From [Flexibacter] sp. ATCC 35208 (GTDB taxonomy: Bacteria; Bacteroidota; Bacteroidia; Chitinophagales; Chitinophagaceae), in the NCBI RefSeq assembly GCF_001975825.1, contig NZ_MTKN01000009.1, positions 16,316-80,315 of the forward strand: a DNA stretch of 64,000 nucleotides. Reading direction: 5' to 3'. Below, one piece after another: positions 35,351-44,249 of this stretch. The notes under the pieces are model-generated. The model saw nothing but the letters and a program-made list of their open reading frames with translations. It was not told the origin of the DNA and made no database searches. The stretch's first letter is position 1; every line of letters begins with the position of its first letter. Both the position numbers and the translations under genes were made by a program.

Positions 35351-35566
35351 ATGAAATATGCCGACAAAGAGATCCAGGAGCTGGAAGAGTTCTATAAAAC
35401 AGCGTCCTTACCCGATTCTATAGAATTATTCCATAGTACTACTATTACCGATGTAAAGGCTTTTGTACATAGCCATCTGCAGATTATGAAACAGCGACAG
35501 GGTGTACCAGTTTTTGAAGGGTTTTATGACAGGCTGGTTTTATTGAAGGAGAAACTTTCACAATAG
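35351..35566 (+). CDS. DUF6965-like small helical protein
   Basis: A 71-aa cytoplasmic protein. The pattern EIQELEEFYKTASLPDSIEL, then VKAFVHSHLQIMKQRQG and YDRLVLLKEKL, fits the small helical DUF6965 proteins of Bacteroidota as I know them. No catalytic or DNA-binding motif is visible. It is probably co-transcribed with the upstream gene and ends at the terminator at 35584. Confidence 0.72.
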   Translation: MKYADKEIQELEEFYKTASLPDSIELFHSTTITDVKAFVHSHLQIMKQRQGVPVFEGFYDRLVLLKEKLSQ

Positions 35567-35583
35567 TCGAACTCTGCTATAGT

Positions 35584-35620
35584 ACTAAAACGCTTTTGCC
35601 TTCGGCAAAAGCGTTTTAGT
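35584..35620 (+). terminator. Strong perfect hairpin terminator
   Basis: The arms ACTAAAACGCTTTTGCC and GGCAAAAGCGTTTTAGT are 17 bp and perfect, with the loop TTC (a CTTCGG-type tip). It lies 17 bases after the stop at 35566. Confidence 0.85.
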
Positions 35621-35697
35621 TTATGGGATGAGGAGGATGGGGGGAAATAACCTGCGGTAAGCTTTAAAAGAATTCCCGTAATTTTACCGCCTTAATT

Positions 35698-36630
35698 ATG
35701 AACACGCAGACGCCAATACTGGACATACCATCCACCATAAAATATTACCTGTCACTGGACAAAAAGGTCGCGCAAAGTTTTGGAATGGATAAATATGATG
35801 AGCTCCTGCACCCCGACAACTTCGCTATATTGAGCAACGAAGGCAGTGTTAAAAACGGAGCCCCCATTAAAACAGACCATTACGCCCTGATCCTTTGTAT
35901 CAGGGGCACCTGCACAAAGACGGTCGGGCCTTTCACCTTCCAGGTGACACCACAGTCTTTGCATATTGTCTCGCCACGCTTTATCAATTCTTTTGAAAAT
36001 GCATCTGAGGACCTGTTGCTCTATATGGTCATGTTTAAAAAAGAATTTATTTCCGATATTTTTATCAAACAAAGCGTACTCGACCCTTTGATGGACCTGC
36101 ACCCTGAGTGCCCACCTATCTATAGTCTTTCTGACCACAACTTCCAAAAGATCAAATCACTCTATGAGAAAATAGACCTGGAGTATAAAGAAGAAAATCC
36201 TTTCTTTCTTCAGATGATCCGGTTACAACTGGTGGAATTACTCTATGAGGTGAACAGAACTTTTGAGAAATGTACGGACAGCCGCACGCACTACCAGCTG
36301 ACACGGCAGTATACGCTTTTCATGAACTTCAGGGATCTTGTGGAAGAACATTTTCTCACGAAGAGAACGGTGCAGGAATTTGCCGACCTGCTACATGTAT
36401 CGGCCAAGCATTTGAGTGAGGTGGTGAAACAGGAAACGGGGAAAAATGCGTTGCATATTATTCATGCGAGAGTATTTTTAGAAGCGCGGTTATTACTTAC
36501 GACTTCTTCTCTCAGTGTTAAAGAGGTGTCGGACCAATTGAATTTTGATACCAGTTCTCACTTCAGCAGATTCTTTAAGAAGTTTGCGGACGAGAATCCT
36601 TCTGCTTACAAAAAAGTAGTTACGCCATAA
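35698..36630 (+). CDS. AraC-family transcriptional regulator
   Basis: A 310-aa protein. The N-terminal cupin-like sensor domain spans residues about 1-200 (YALILCIRGTCTKTVGPFTF). The C-terminal AraC/XylS DNA-binding domain has two helix-turn-helix units: TVQEFADLLHVSAKHLSEVV and SVKEVSDQLNFDTSSHFSRF, ending FADENPSAYKK. It is transcribed alone and ends at a bidirectional hairpin. The regulated genes are not evident. The outer-membrane protein convergent to it is not obviously a target. Confidence 0.9.
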   Translation: MNTQTPILDIPSTIKYYLSLDKKVAQSFGMDKYDELLHPDNFAILSNEGSVKNGAPIKTDHYALILCIRGTCTKTVGPFTFQVTPQSLHIVSPRFINSFENASEDLLLYMVMFKKEFISDIFIKQSVLDPLMDLHPECPPIYSLSDHNFQKIKSLYEKIDLEYKEENPFFLQMIRLQLVELLYEVNRTFEKCTDSRTHYQLTRQYTLFMNFRDLVEEHFLTKRTVQEFADLLHVSAKHLSEVVKQETGKNALHIIHARVFLEARLLLTTSSLSVKEVSDQLNFDTSSHFSRFFKKFADENPSAYKKVVTP

Positions 36631-36634
36631 AACG

Positions 36635-36669
36635 AAATAGTCGTCCGACATGCTAGCGGACGACTATTT
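36635..36669. terminator. Bidirectional hairpin between AraC and barrel genes
   Basis: The arms AAATAGTCGTCCG (36635-36647) and CGGACGACTATTT (36657-36669) pair perfectly over 13 bp, with a 9-base loop and flanking A and T runs. It separates the AraC stop (36630) and the convergent barrel stop (36697). Confidence 0.8.
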
Positions 36670-36696
36670 TCACTTAACCATAAACCCCTATACAAA

Positions 36697-37275
36697 CTAA
36701 AGTTTAAATGCGTATGCTACTCTGACACCTATGACATTGTTGGATGTTCCACCATCGACAAATTTAGAGTTGCCATCAAATTTCACGGCAGCATCCAGGT
36801 AATTGCCTTTGCCCAGTGGAATCAGGTAACCTATCTGCGGTGTGTACACGAAAGCTGCTGACTTATCGTTGTACACGCCGGTGCTATTGGTAATAAAGCT
36901 TACGCCCGCCTGACCCTGTATGTATACATTGTTATTGCTGAACGGATAATACTTCAAACCTAATTTTACCGGAATTAACTGCAGATCATCCAGGCCTGGT
37001 GTATTGTCGGCAAAGATATTGGTGTAACCTGCGTTCAGGTTAATGTACAATGTACGTTTTACCAATGCATAATCTGCCTGTACAGAACCACCCAGGGTCC
37101 AGTTGTAATGATCTTTGAGATTACCTAATGGAATGCCGGCCTCGGGGCCTACGCTTAATAGAAATGCGGGTCTGTCTGTCGTAACCTTATCATCCTTGCT
37201 CTGTGCCTTTGCGCCTACTGCTACTGCTAAAAATAAACCTAATGTAACAAGTCCTTTCATTACTTTCTTTTTCAT
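36697..37275 (-). CDS. Small outer-membrane beta-barrel protein
   Basis: A 192-aa protein with a signal peptide (to VAVGAKAQ, about 25) and an eight-strand porin-like barrel (PAFLLSVGPEAGIPLGNLKD, YYPFSNNNVYIQGQAGVSFI, ending GVRVAYAFKL with a terminal Leu). The size matches OmpX/OmpW-like or OMP_b-brl domains. The function is unknown. Its upstream region carries the 100-bp tandem repeats. Confidence 0.85.
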   Translation of the reverse strand: MKKKVMKGLVTLGLFLAVAVGAKAQSKDDKVTTDRPAFLLSVGPEAGIPLGNLKDHYNWTLGGSVQADYALVKRTLYINLNAGYTNIFADNTPGLDDLQLIPVKLGLKYYPFSNNNVYIQGQAGVSFITNSTGVYNDKSAAFVYTPQIGYLIPLGKGNYLDAAVKFDGNSKFVDGGTSNNVIGVRVAYAFKL

Positions 37276-37603
37276 CGTCTTCCGTTTTAATCTTTGTCTA
37301 ATGTTTATTGTATCAATCTTAAATTCTTATTGTAATGTGAGATAATCGAGATTGAATTAGCATTCATTATCAGGATGCAATTAATCATCTTTCCCACCTT
37401 GCATCATTCATGCATCAATCTTGTATTCTTTCTTTATTGGCCTTTAGAGGATCGTGCATAGATCAATTATAAGGATGCAATTAATTTTCTTTTCCACCTT
37501 GCATCATTCCTGTATCAATCTTGTATTCTTTCTTTATTGGCCTTTAGAGGATCGTGCATAGATCAATTATAAGGATGCAATTAATTTTCTTTTCCACCTT
37601 GCA
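37276..37603. other. Intergenic region made largely of tandem repeats
   Basis: This gap of 328 bases holds the promoter of the barrel gene (not located) and a tandem array with 100-bp period (see 37374-37617). No gene is visible on either strand. Confidence 0.7.
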
Positions 37604-37617
37604 TCATTCCTGTATCA
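37374..37617. repeat. 100-bp tandem repeat array, about 2.4 copies plus a decayed copy
   Basis: The unit starts GATGCAATTAAT and recurs at 37374, 37474 and 37574. Copies 1 and 2 are full length and copy 3 is partial. Copies 2 and 3 are almost identical. The third copy ends inside the last codons of the YceI gene, whose stop is at 37604-37606. Sequence from about 37308 to 37373 (starting TGTATCAATCTTAAATTCTT) looks like an older, decayed copy. The unit includes GATCGTGCATAGATC, an inverted GATC pair. This looks like recent slippage or recombination, not CRISPR. Confidence 0.88.
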
Positions 37618-38137
37618 GCTGTATATTTGCCTCGAGCTGTACATCCTCTCCCAGCAACAATCCGCCAGCTTCCAGTACAGCATTATATGTCAATCCGAAT
37701 TCCCATCTGCTGATGTTTCCCTTCACTTCAAAACCCATTTTCCTTCTGCCATAACCATCTACAGCTACGCCACCATATTCTGCTTCCAGTTCTATGGGAC
37801 GACTCACGCCTTTCATGGTCAGTGTACCTGCCAGGCTATATTTATCGCCCTTCATTTTTCTGAAGTAAGCGGATTGAAATGTTATTTGTGGAAAGTGTGC
37901 CGCATCAAAGAAATCGGCGGACTTTAAGTGGGTATCTCTTTGTTCCTGGTTGGTATCTATACTGTGTACATCCAGTGAGAAATGAACTTCTGCATTGTCG
38001 ATCTGGTGTGGATCGGAGAAGGTTGCACCACCATTGAAGTTATTGAAGGCACCGGTTACATTCGAGATAACAAGGTGTTTGATCTTAAACTGAACACCTG
38101 AGTGATCAGGGTCAATGATCCATTTCTTTTGATTCAT
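37604..38137 (-). CDS. YceI-family protein, cytoplasmic form
   Basis: A 177-aa protein from ATG 38137 (MNQKKWIIDPDHSGVQFKIK). The frame extends to 38170, but the shorter start sits just after a promoter. The YceI pattern is clear (VISNVTGAFNNFNGGATFSD, then FPQITFQSAYFRK, YSLAGTLTMKGVSRPIELEA). It has no signal peptide, unlike the YceI at 30879. YceI proteins bind lipophilic ligands. The 3' end overlaps the 100-bp repeats. Confidence 0.9.
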   Translation of the reverse strand: MNQKKWIIDPDHSGVQFKIKHLVISNVTGAFNNFNGGATFSDPHQIDNAEVHFSLDVHSIDTNQEQRDTHLKSADFFDAAHFPQITFQSAYFRKMKGDKYSLAGTLTMKGVSRPIELEAEYGGVAVDGYGRRKMGFEVKGNISRWEFGLTYNAVLEAGGLLLGEDVQLEANIQLIQE

Positions 38138-38167
38138 AAACTTGCGCGATTTGTCATTAATTCCATA

Positions 38168-38198
38168 CAAAAGTAGAACGTCTGACGCGTTGCATCAA
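38168..38198 (-). promoter_or_regulatory. Bacteroidota-type promoter for the YceI gene
   Basis: On the minus strand TTG (38198-38196), a 20-base spacer and TACTTTTG (38175-38168) match TTTG-N20-TAnnTTTG. The predicted transcript starts near 38161, 24 bases before the ATG at 38137, which supports that start choice. Confidence 0.6.
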
Positions 38199-38212
38199 TT
38201 CCAAAAAAGCAC

Positions 38213-38261
38213 AAAAAAAGACCAATTTTCCCTGTCGCCGGCGAGGCAGGAAAAATTGGTC
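38213..38261 (-). terminator. Intrinsic terminator downstream of the HExxH lipoprotein gene
   Basis: The arms run from GACCAATTTTCCCTG (38220 on) to CAGGAAAAATTGGTC (ending 38261), a long near-perfect stem. On the minus strand a run of seven T follows (38219-38213). It ends the leftward transcript of 39020-38394 and insulates the YceI promoter. Confidence 0.75.
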
Positions 38262-38393
38262 ATGTATTCCGATTTATTGGTTTCATTCAATGAGCCATTA
38301 CCTTCTACCTTTGCATCGCAATGAAAATTGCAGTTTTAACAGTTGTAGGTTTAAGTAATAGCCGTTTCGCCTCTGCGTCATGGCTTTTTTTAT

Positions 38394-39020
38394 TTACAAA
38401 CCATCCAGCTGCATTGCTTCCAATATCTGGCAATGATAAATGTAATCATACACAGAAGTCACTTCTGTCGGGTAATTGAGTCCATATGGCCAGAAGTGCT
38501 GACTATCTCCATACAATACTGCTGTTGAATTACCAGTGAGTGTTCGCAATGTCTGCGTGGCATAGGTACCTGTATAAGTTCCACTTACGATCAGGGTATT
38601 CCACCATACACTCGTAGTGCCTACGCCTACTGTATGTGCTATTTCGTGCAGCGCAGTGGCCAGGTTCATATAATACGTGTTGGAGCCAAAACGGATACTT
38701 CCATTAATATTGCCATCGGCAGTGGATACCGAAGGCACATAGGTCACAGTGATCGCTTTGGTGTAGGTGGTATAATGATTCATATACCATACGGCGCTAT
38801 CCATGGCAGCAGTGATGAGGGTGTACGCTGCCTGCTCTGTGGACGTAGGACTACCCGATCTGACCAGCGTATAAGTCACGTTGCCAGTGACAGCAGCTTC
38901 GCTACTGGTACTGGCAACGTTATTAGATTTGATATCGGGCAGGTCTTCTGTTTTTTTACAGGCAGCTATTAAGAGCATTACAAGGCTGATTGCTACTAGC
39001 AAACGGGGTTTTCTTTTCAT
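38394..39020 (-). CDS. Lipoprotein with HExxH motif, putative metallopeptidase-like
   Basis: A 208-aa protein from ATG 39020, where a lipoprotein leader begins (LVMLLIAAC, Cys21). An upstream ATG at 39182 would put 54 charged residues before the leader and is unlikely. Residues 125-129 form HEIAH followed by TVGVGT, a zincin-type motif without the usual third His of metzincins at the next position. Later GDSQHFWPYGLNYPTE (His175) matches a conserved block I associate with secreted bacterial proteins of this type. It could be a zinc peptidase or a non-catalytic relative. It lies 26 bases after the beta-galactosidase and is probably co-transcribed. Confidence 0.75.
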   Translation of the reverse strand: MKRKPRLLVAISLVMLLIAACKKTEDLPDIKSNNVASTSSEAAVTGNVTYTLVRSGSPTSTEQAAYTLITAAMDSAVWYMNHYTTYTKAITVTYVPSVSTADGNINGSIRFGSNTYYMNLATALHEIAHTVGVGTTSVWWNTLIVSGTYTGTYATQTLRTLTGNSTAVLYGDSQHFWPYGLNYPTEVTSVYDYIYHCQILEAMQLDGL

Positions 39021-39046
39021 TTTTGAGGGTTTTAAAAAATTACAGA

Positions 39047-41455
39047 TTAAAATGTAACGGTAGCTGCCTCCAATCCATTTCCTGTAGCTTTTAGTACCAC
39101 TGCTCCTGGTTTGTTTCCTGCTTTGATGATCAACTGAGCATGCCCGTTGAAGAGGCTGCGTTGCCATGCACCTGGTACACATTTATCGGGTTCATGACTG
39201 CTGGGATCACCATTGCCGACACCGATGATGTCTGCCTGGCCATCCAGTGAGAAGTGGATCATATCGCCGGCTACGGGCACTATTCTGCCCTTATCATCCA
39301 CTGCACTCACGTTTACTACGACAGCGTCTTCGCCATCAGCCTGCAAAGTTGTCTTTGAGGGGGTTAATACAATCCGTTTAGGAGCACCGGTGGTTTCTAC
39401 CTTGCTGGTGATCTTTTTACCTTTCTTATAAGCTACCGCTTCGAGGGTACCGGGTTCATAGTTGACGCTCCAGCGGAGGTGTCCATTGACCGGCATATCT
39501 TTTTTTCCAAGGCTTTTGCCATTGAGGAAGAGTTCTACATTTTCTGCATTGGTATTGATCCATACCAGTACGGGCTGTCCTTCTTTTCCTTGCCAGTTCC
39601 AGTGTGGGGCAATGTTCAGCACATCTTTGTCCGTCCACCAGGCCTGGTAGTAGTAATATACATTTTTAGGGAAGCCGCACATGTCCATGATACCAAAGTG
39701 AGAGTTGATATTTGGCCAGCTGTAGGGCGTAGGTTCACCACGATAGTCGAAGCCTGTCCAGGCAAAACCACCCATAAACCAGGGGCGTGCGGCGGCCAGT
39801 TTCCACCAGATCTCCGCAGTAGATGCCCAGGATGGGTAGGTGCTGTCATAGTCAGGTACATAGCCGTTTACGGTATCTTTTATGTAGATGCCGCGGGTGG
39901 TGACAGTGCTGGCTACTTCTGTGCCTATTACCGGTTGTTCAGGATGATCTTTGTGATAGCCATCGATGCCGCCGAGGTTATAGTTGAAACCGCGTACGGG
40001 AATTACTTCGTTCACACCATGAAATATGTTCGGCATATTTGCAGCATAGGTGCTGGTGCGGGAAGGATCCAGCTCCTGCTGTACGAACAGGTTGTGTTGG
40101 GCAATGCGCTTGCCTATGTCGGTATATTGGGTTTGGAATTCTTCGTTACCGATAGACCAGATGAAGATGCTTGGATGGTTTCTGTCTCTCAGGATCAGCT
40201 TGCGCAATTGCCCTTCGTATTCAGGACCACTGTTTAGTAATCTGGTTTCATCCATTACGATCATACCAAGGCTATCGCAGGCATCCAGTAACTCAGGGGT
40301 AGGAGGATTGTGGCTGGTGCGATAGGCGTTGGTACCCATTTCTTTCAGCAATCCAATTCTATAGTATTGGAGGTAGTCGGGTAAGGCGGCGCCTACGCCG
40401 GCATGGTCCTGATGACAACATACACCCTGTACTTTGATGTTTTTACCATTGAGGAAGAAGCCTTTATCCTTGTCCATTACAATGGTGCGAACACCAAAAC
40501 GCACTTTCATACTATCGATGGTTTTACCATTTGATTGTACGATAGCGACGGCACGGTATAGATAGGGGTTTTCCAGTGACCAGAGTTGTGGTTGTGTGAT
40601 GGTTAAAGCCTGTGAGAGCTTTTTGCTTTCATTGATGGCGAGGGACAGTGGTTGTGGTTTGCTTTGTGCCAGTGTCTTGCCTTCCCTGTTGGTGATCACG
40701 GTGTATACAGTGGCATTGGCAGGGGTGATATTTTCATTCTTTACAGTAGTTTCGATGGTGACGATAGCATCGTTTCCTTTTTGTGTGGAGTGAACAAATA
40801 CGCCACCGTCTGTAGCGATGTGAAGGTTGTTGGTGACATTGAGCCATACGTGGCGGTAGATGCCAGCTCCTTCGTAGAACCAGCCTTCATTTTGAGTGGC
40901 GTCGGCGCGGACTACGAGGACGTTGGGTTTGTCGAATTGTAATACATCGGTGATGTCGTAGGAGGCGCCTGTGTAGCCGCTGAAGTTACCGCCGAGGTAG
41001 TAGCCGTTTACCCATACTTTGCTGTCGCGGTATACGCCGTCGAGTTGGATGACGAAGCGGTTGCCGGAGTCGGCGCGGGCTATGTTGAAGGTTTTGCGGT
41101 ACCAGCCGATGCTGTTTTCGGGGAAGCCGCCGCCTACTGGTTTGTAGCCTTTTCCTTCGAGGTCACCTTTTTTTGAATATTGGAATGGCAGGGCGACAGC
41201 CCAGTCGTGTGGGAGTTGGATGTCTTGCCAGGTGTTATCGTTGAATTTGGGTTCGATGCAGGTGTTGATTGCGGAACCCGATTTTGAGAAGGAGGTTTCA
41301 AGGCCATAGTTGAAATCTCTTTCTGCGTTGCCGGCGTGGCCGAGGGAGAATTTCCAGTTTGAGTCGAAGTTGATGTGTCTGCGTAGTGGTGACTGCGCAG
41401 CGGCGGTGAGGCCGATGGTTAGTGCTGAGAATAAAAGCAGCAGGTCTTTTTTCAT
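39047..41455 (-). CDS. Secreted GH2 beta-galactosidase
   Basis: An 802-aa protein from ATG 41455, where the signal peptide begins (MKKDLLLLFSALTIGLTAAA). The frame to 41491 adds only leader. GH2 domains are in order: sugar-binding (HINFDSNWKFSLGH, then WYRKTFNIARADSGNRFVIQ), immunoglobulin-like, and TIM barrel. The signature region contains the acid/base Glu438 in FIWSIGNEEFQTQ. The nucleophile region is near IGTEVASTVTTRG. A DUF4982-like and C-terminal Big-type domain follow. The length matches secreted GH2 galactosidases of Bacteroidota (GalB-like). The linkage or substrate cannot be read. It may act with the co-transcribed HExxH lipoprotein. Confidence 0.92.
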   Translation of the reverse strand: MKKDLLLLFSALTIGLTAAAQSPLRRHINFDSNWKFSLGHAGNAERDFNYGLETSFSKSGSAINTCIEPKFNDNTWQDIQLPHDWAVALPFQYSKKGDLEGKGYKPVGGGFPENSIGWYRKTFNIARADSGNRFVIQLDGVYRDSKVWVNGYYLGGNFSGYTGASYDITDVLQFDKPNVLVVRADATQNEGWFYEGAGIYRHVWLNVTNNLHIATDGGVFVHSTQKGNDAIVTIETTVKNENITPANATVYTVITNREGKTLAQSKPQPLSLAINESKKLSQALTITQPQLWSLENPYLYRAVAIVQSNGKTIDSMKVRFGVRTIVMDKDKGFFLNGKNIKVQGVCCHQDHAGVGAALPDYLQYYRIGLLKEMGTNAYRTSHNPPTPELLDACDSLGMIVMDETRLLNSGPEYEGQLRKLILRDRNHPSIFIWSIGNEEFQTQYTDIGKRIAQHNLFVQQELDPSRTSTYAANMPNIFHGVNEVIPVRGFNYNLGGIDGYHKDHPEQPVIGTEVASTVTTRGIYIKDTVNGYVPDYDSTYPSWASTAEIWWKLAAARPWFMGGFAWTGFDYRGEPTPYSWPNINSHFGIMDMCGFPKNVYYYYQAWWTDKDVLNIAPHWNWQGKEGQPVLVWINTNAENVELFLNGKSLGKKDMPVNGHLRWSVNYEPGTLEAVAYKKGKKITSKVETTGAPKRIVLTPSKTTLQADGEDAVVVNVSAVDDKGRIVPVAGDMIHFSLDGQADIIGVGNGDPSSHEPDKCVPGAWQRSLFNGHAQLIIKAGNKPGAVVLKATGNGLEAATVTF

Positions 41456-41541
41456 GATAATGATTTTCCTTACGTGGTGAGAGGAGAGCAATATAGGAAT
41501 TAATAATTGTAAAAAAGACAGTTTTTATCATATATAGGGGC

Positions 41542-41578
41542 AAAAAAAATCATCAGCCTTCGGCAGATGATTTTTTTT
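41542..41578 (-). terminator. Terminator after the multicopper oxidase gene
   Basis: The arms AAAAAAAATCATCAGCC and GGCAGATGATTTTTTTT pair with one mismatch and the loop TTC. On the minus strand the stem is followed by its own T run. It lies 94 bases downstream of the oxidase stop and upstream of the beta-galactosidase start. Confidence 0.8.
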
Positions 41579-41671
41579 CGGGAGCGGAAGAAGCCTGTAT
41601 CAGCAGGCCTCTCCGCAGATTATTGTAGCAGATCACAATGACAAGTAAGGTTAATATTTGCGTAGCATTAG

Positions 41672-43870
41672 TTAATATCTAAGCGTGACACCTGCGCCAA
41701 AACCCATGTCGCTATCGTAGTGAGTAGATAAAGCCAAGTAATTTGTCCAGATGTACCGGAAGCCGGCCATGTATTCGCGATCTGTGTTTGCCATGAACTG
41801 GAAGCGTAGCCGGCGGGTGATAGGAATATCTTCGCGGCTTAGTTGCAGTCTGAGTTTGCCATCGGTATCGATGGAGGCATCGGCAGTAATCAGCATGGGT
41901 AGCGTATATTCGAGACCTGCATGCAGTACACCGCGTTTATTGCGGGTATTGGTCTGGGCGAATAAGTTTTTTTCTGGTTGTTTTTCACGGCGGTAGCGGA
42001 AATCCCAGCCGATATAGGGGAATAACCATTGCATGCGGCCGAGGTAGCGGCCAAAATGGCTTTCTGTTTCATAGCCGTTTTCTGCGTTGAGGCCGACTCT
42101 CCATTCTGTTTGTAAACGGTAGCGGGTATTGGCAAATTGTATGGTACCATCGCTGCCATTGCTTTCTAATCCGACTTCTGCCATCGTATGAATTTGCCTG
42201 TCATCAGCTTTTATTTTCCGGTATGACTTTTCAGGATTTGGGAGTTCAGGATTGACAGGTGAATTTTCGTAACTGAACACACGGCCCATGCCGCTCATCA
42301 TATGGTATAAGATGTGGCAATGGAAGAACCAGTCACCGCTTTCTGTGGCGGCAAATTCGATGGTATCTCTTTCCATTGGCATAATATCAAGGGTGTGCTT
42401 TAGGGGCGAGTAATCGCCCTGACCATTCAGTACACGGAAGAAATGACCGTGTAGGTGCATGGGGTGGCGCATCATGGTATTGTTGTATAAAATGATGCGG
42501 ACGTTTTCTCCTTTTTTAATGAGGATCTTATCTGATTCGGAAACGGTTTTGTTATTGATTGTCCATACGTAACGGTTCATGTTGCCGGTGAGGTCGAAAT
42601 GGAGTTCCTTTATGGGACCGGCGGGCAGGGTTGTTTTTTCGGTAGCACGGAGCATGCTGTAATTGAGGGTGACAAGGTCATCGTTATTGCTCATATTGCC
42701 CATGTCGCTCTTATTCTTGTCCATATGCATATTCATATCCGAATGCATGTGGTCCATATTGCCAGCAGGCTTCTTTTTGCGATCCAGTTCAGGATACATC
42801 ACTGTATTCATATCCATCTGCTGTGATGACATATTCATCCCCATATCATCCATATCTCCATTCCTCTTCATCATGCCATTCATCATCTTCATCCCTTCAA
42901 AATATCTTAATCGGGGCAAACGATCTGCTGGCATGGCCATCCCACTTCCTAACAGCACAGAAGTACTATTCGTTCTATCTTCTGAAGTAGCGAGAAATTC
43001 ATACTGCATATCTTCAGGAATCGTTACTACCACATCATATGTTTCTGCTACACCTACAATTAAGCGATCTACTTCCACAGGTGCTACATCCTTTCCATCA
43101 TTTGCTACTACGGTAATCTTTCCGCCTGAATAAGTGAGCCAGAAATAAGTAGAAGAACTCCCATTCACCACACGCAATTTCACTTTATCTCCCCCTTTGT
43201 ATTGAAGCAATGTATCTGTGATCTTTCCATTCGTCATGAAATGATTATAATATACATCGCTCACATCCATTGCCAGCATGCGTTTCCATTCATTCGTTAC
43301 TTTGGTACCGAATTTACCGGCTTTGATCGCCTCTCCATAACTTTGCACACTATTCTTTTTTACAGAGAACCAGTCTGACGCATTATGCAAATATCTGTCT
43401 ACCGTATGTGGATTCATGTGGGTATAATCACTCAGCAGCATGGTATATTCATTCTGTGGCTGTTCCTTCCTTTTATGAATTACAATTGCGCCATACAGTC
43501 CACTCTGCTCCTGGAGCATGGTATGTGAATGATACCAGTAAGTACCATTTTGAATAACAGGAAATTTATATTCATGGGTTTCTCCTGCTTTGATAGGCGC
43601 CGTGGTGAGATAGGATACACCATCGTATCTATTGGGCAAAAGAATACCATGCCAGTGAACAGACGTTTCCATCCCCATCTGGTTGTGTACGTAGATTAGT
43701 GCGGTATCACCTTCTGTAAATTCCAATACAGGGCCGGGGCTTCCACCATTAATGGTCATTTCATGGTGCATGTGACCATGGGCAATATACAGGTCATATC
43801 GCACAGTTCGCTGTGCAAAGGCTGCTGTATAACACAGCGACAGTAAAAGTATAGATAATAGATTCCTCAC
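41672..43870 (-). CDS. Multicopper oxidase fused to CopB-like outer-membrane barrel
   Basis: A 732-aa protein with a signal peptide (to TAAFAQ, 20). The cupredoxin copper motifs are complete: HWHG (72-75), YHSH (113-116), HPMHLHGH (469-476) and HCHILYHMMSGM (517-528). A Met/His-rich loop (residues 325-395, for example NMDHMHSDMNMHMDK) probably loads or senses Cu(I). Residues about 560-732 are a beta-strand-rich stretch like CopB, fused to a CopA-like oxidase. It would oxidise Cu(I) to Cu(II) in the envelope for copper tolerance. It ends the kinase-led cluster. CopA and CopB are usually separate proteins. Confidence 0.88.
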   Translation of the reverse strand: MRNLLSILLLSLCYTAAFAQRTVRYDLYIAHGHMHHEMTINGGSPGPVLEFTEGDTALIYVHNQMGMETSVHWHGILLPNRYDGVSYLTTAPIKAGETHEYKFPVIQNGTYWYHSHTMLQEQSGLYGAIVIHKRKEQPQNEYTMLLSDYTHMNPHTVDRYLHNASDWFSVKKNSVQSYGEAIKAGKFGTKVTNEWKRMLAMDVSDVYYNHFMTNGKITDTLLQYKGGDKVKLRVVNGSSSTYFWLTYSGGKITVVANDGKDVAPVEVDRLIVGVAETYDVVVTIPEDMQYEFLATSEDRTNSTSVLLGSGMAMPADRLPRLRYFEGMKMMNGMMKRNGDMDDMGMNMSSQQMDMNTVMYPELDRKKKPAGNMDHMHSDMNMHMDKNKSDMGNMSNNDDLVTLNYSMLRATEKTTLPAGPIKELHFDLTGNMNRYVWTINNKTVSESDKILIKKGENVRIILYNNTMMRHPMHLHGHFFRVLNGQGDYSPLKHTLDIMPMERDTIEFAATESGDWFFHCHILYHMMSGMGRVFSYENSPVNPELPNPEKSYRKIKADDRQIHTMAEVGLESNGSDGTIQFANTRYRLQTEWRVGLNAENGYETESHFGRYLGRMQWLFPYIGWDFRYRREKQPEKNLFAQTNTRNKRGVLHAGLEYTLPMLITADASIDTDGKLRLQLSREDIPITRRLRFQFMANTDREYMAGFRYIWTNYLALSTHYDSDMGFGAGVTLRY

Positions 43871-43926
43871 CTGATAAAGATAAACCAGGAACAGGTATAG
43901 AATTTCAGGGGAGTTGTATAAAATTA

Positions 43927-44241
43927 TTAGTTCTTACTGAAGGTTATCCTGATAAAGTGAGATTCCCATTGTTCAATGTCATGCTTATACATCTCTTCCA
44001 CCTTAAAGTGTGGGCTGGTTGGAGACTGTTCCGGAGCAGGCGCCACACGGCAGTGATGCTTATATTCCAGTATGATCCCTGTCGAGACTATACTCTTTTG
44101 TATCACTTTAGGTGTGGGCACCTGAGGTTCCGAAACTATAAAAGGCCCCCCTTTCTTTCTTTTTCTAAATAACACCATCGACACAGCGATGGCTACAACC
44201 GGCAGAAGGAATAATAGTTCCTTCGTCAAGTTACTTTCCAT
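43927..44241 (-). CDS. Small membrane protein of the copper cluster, function unknown
   Basis: A 104-aa protein with one N-terminal membrane segment (residues about 8-25, LLFLLPVVAIAVSMVLF) followed by a basic RKRKK stretch and a soluble part. The latter has YKHHCRVAPAPEQSPTSPHF, where two His and a Cys might bind metal. The end is IEQWESHFIRITFSKN. I do not recognise the family. It is 8 bases downstream of the receiver gene and 56 bases upstream of the oxidase. Confidence 0.62.
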   Translation of the reverse strand: MESNLTKELLFLLPVVAIAVSMVLFRKRKKGGPFIVSEPQVPTPKVIQKSIVSTGIILEYKHHCRVAPAPEQSPTSPHFKVEEMYKHDIEQWESHFIRITFSKN

Positions 44242-44249
44242 AAAAAAAA

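Noticed and set aside
37374..37617. Possible CRISPR array
   Set aside because: The whole 100-bp unit is repeated with no unique spacers between short repeats, and no cas genes are near. It is a tandem duplication.
38322..38480. Short plus-strand frame starting MKIAVLTVVGL
   Set aside because: It overlaps the stop region of the convergent HExxH gene and has no ribosome-binding context or family similarity.
39479..40237. 252-aa plus-strand open frame
   Set aside because: It lies antisense inside the GH2 galactosidase, with no family pattern and no sensible start context.
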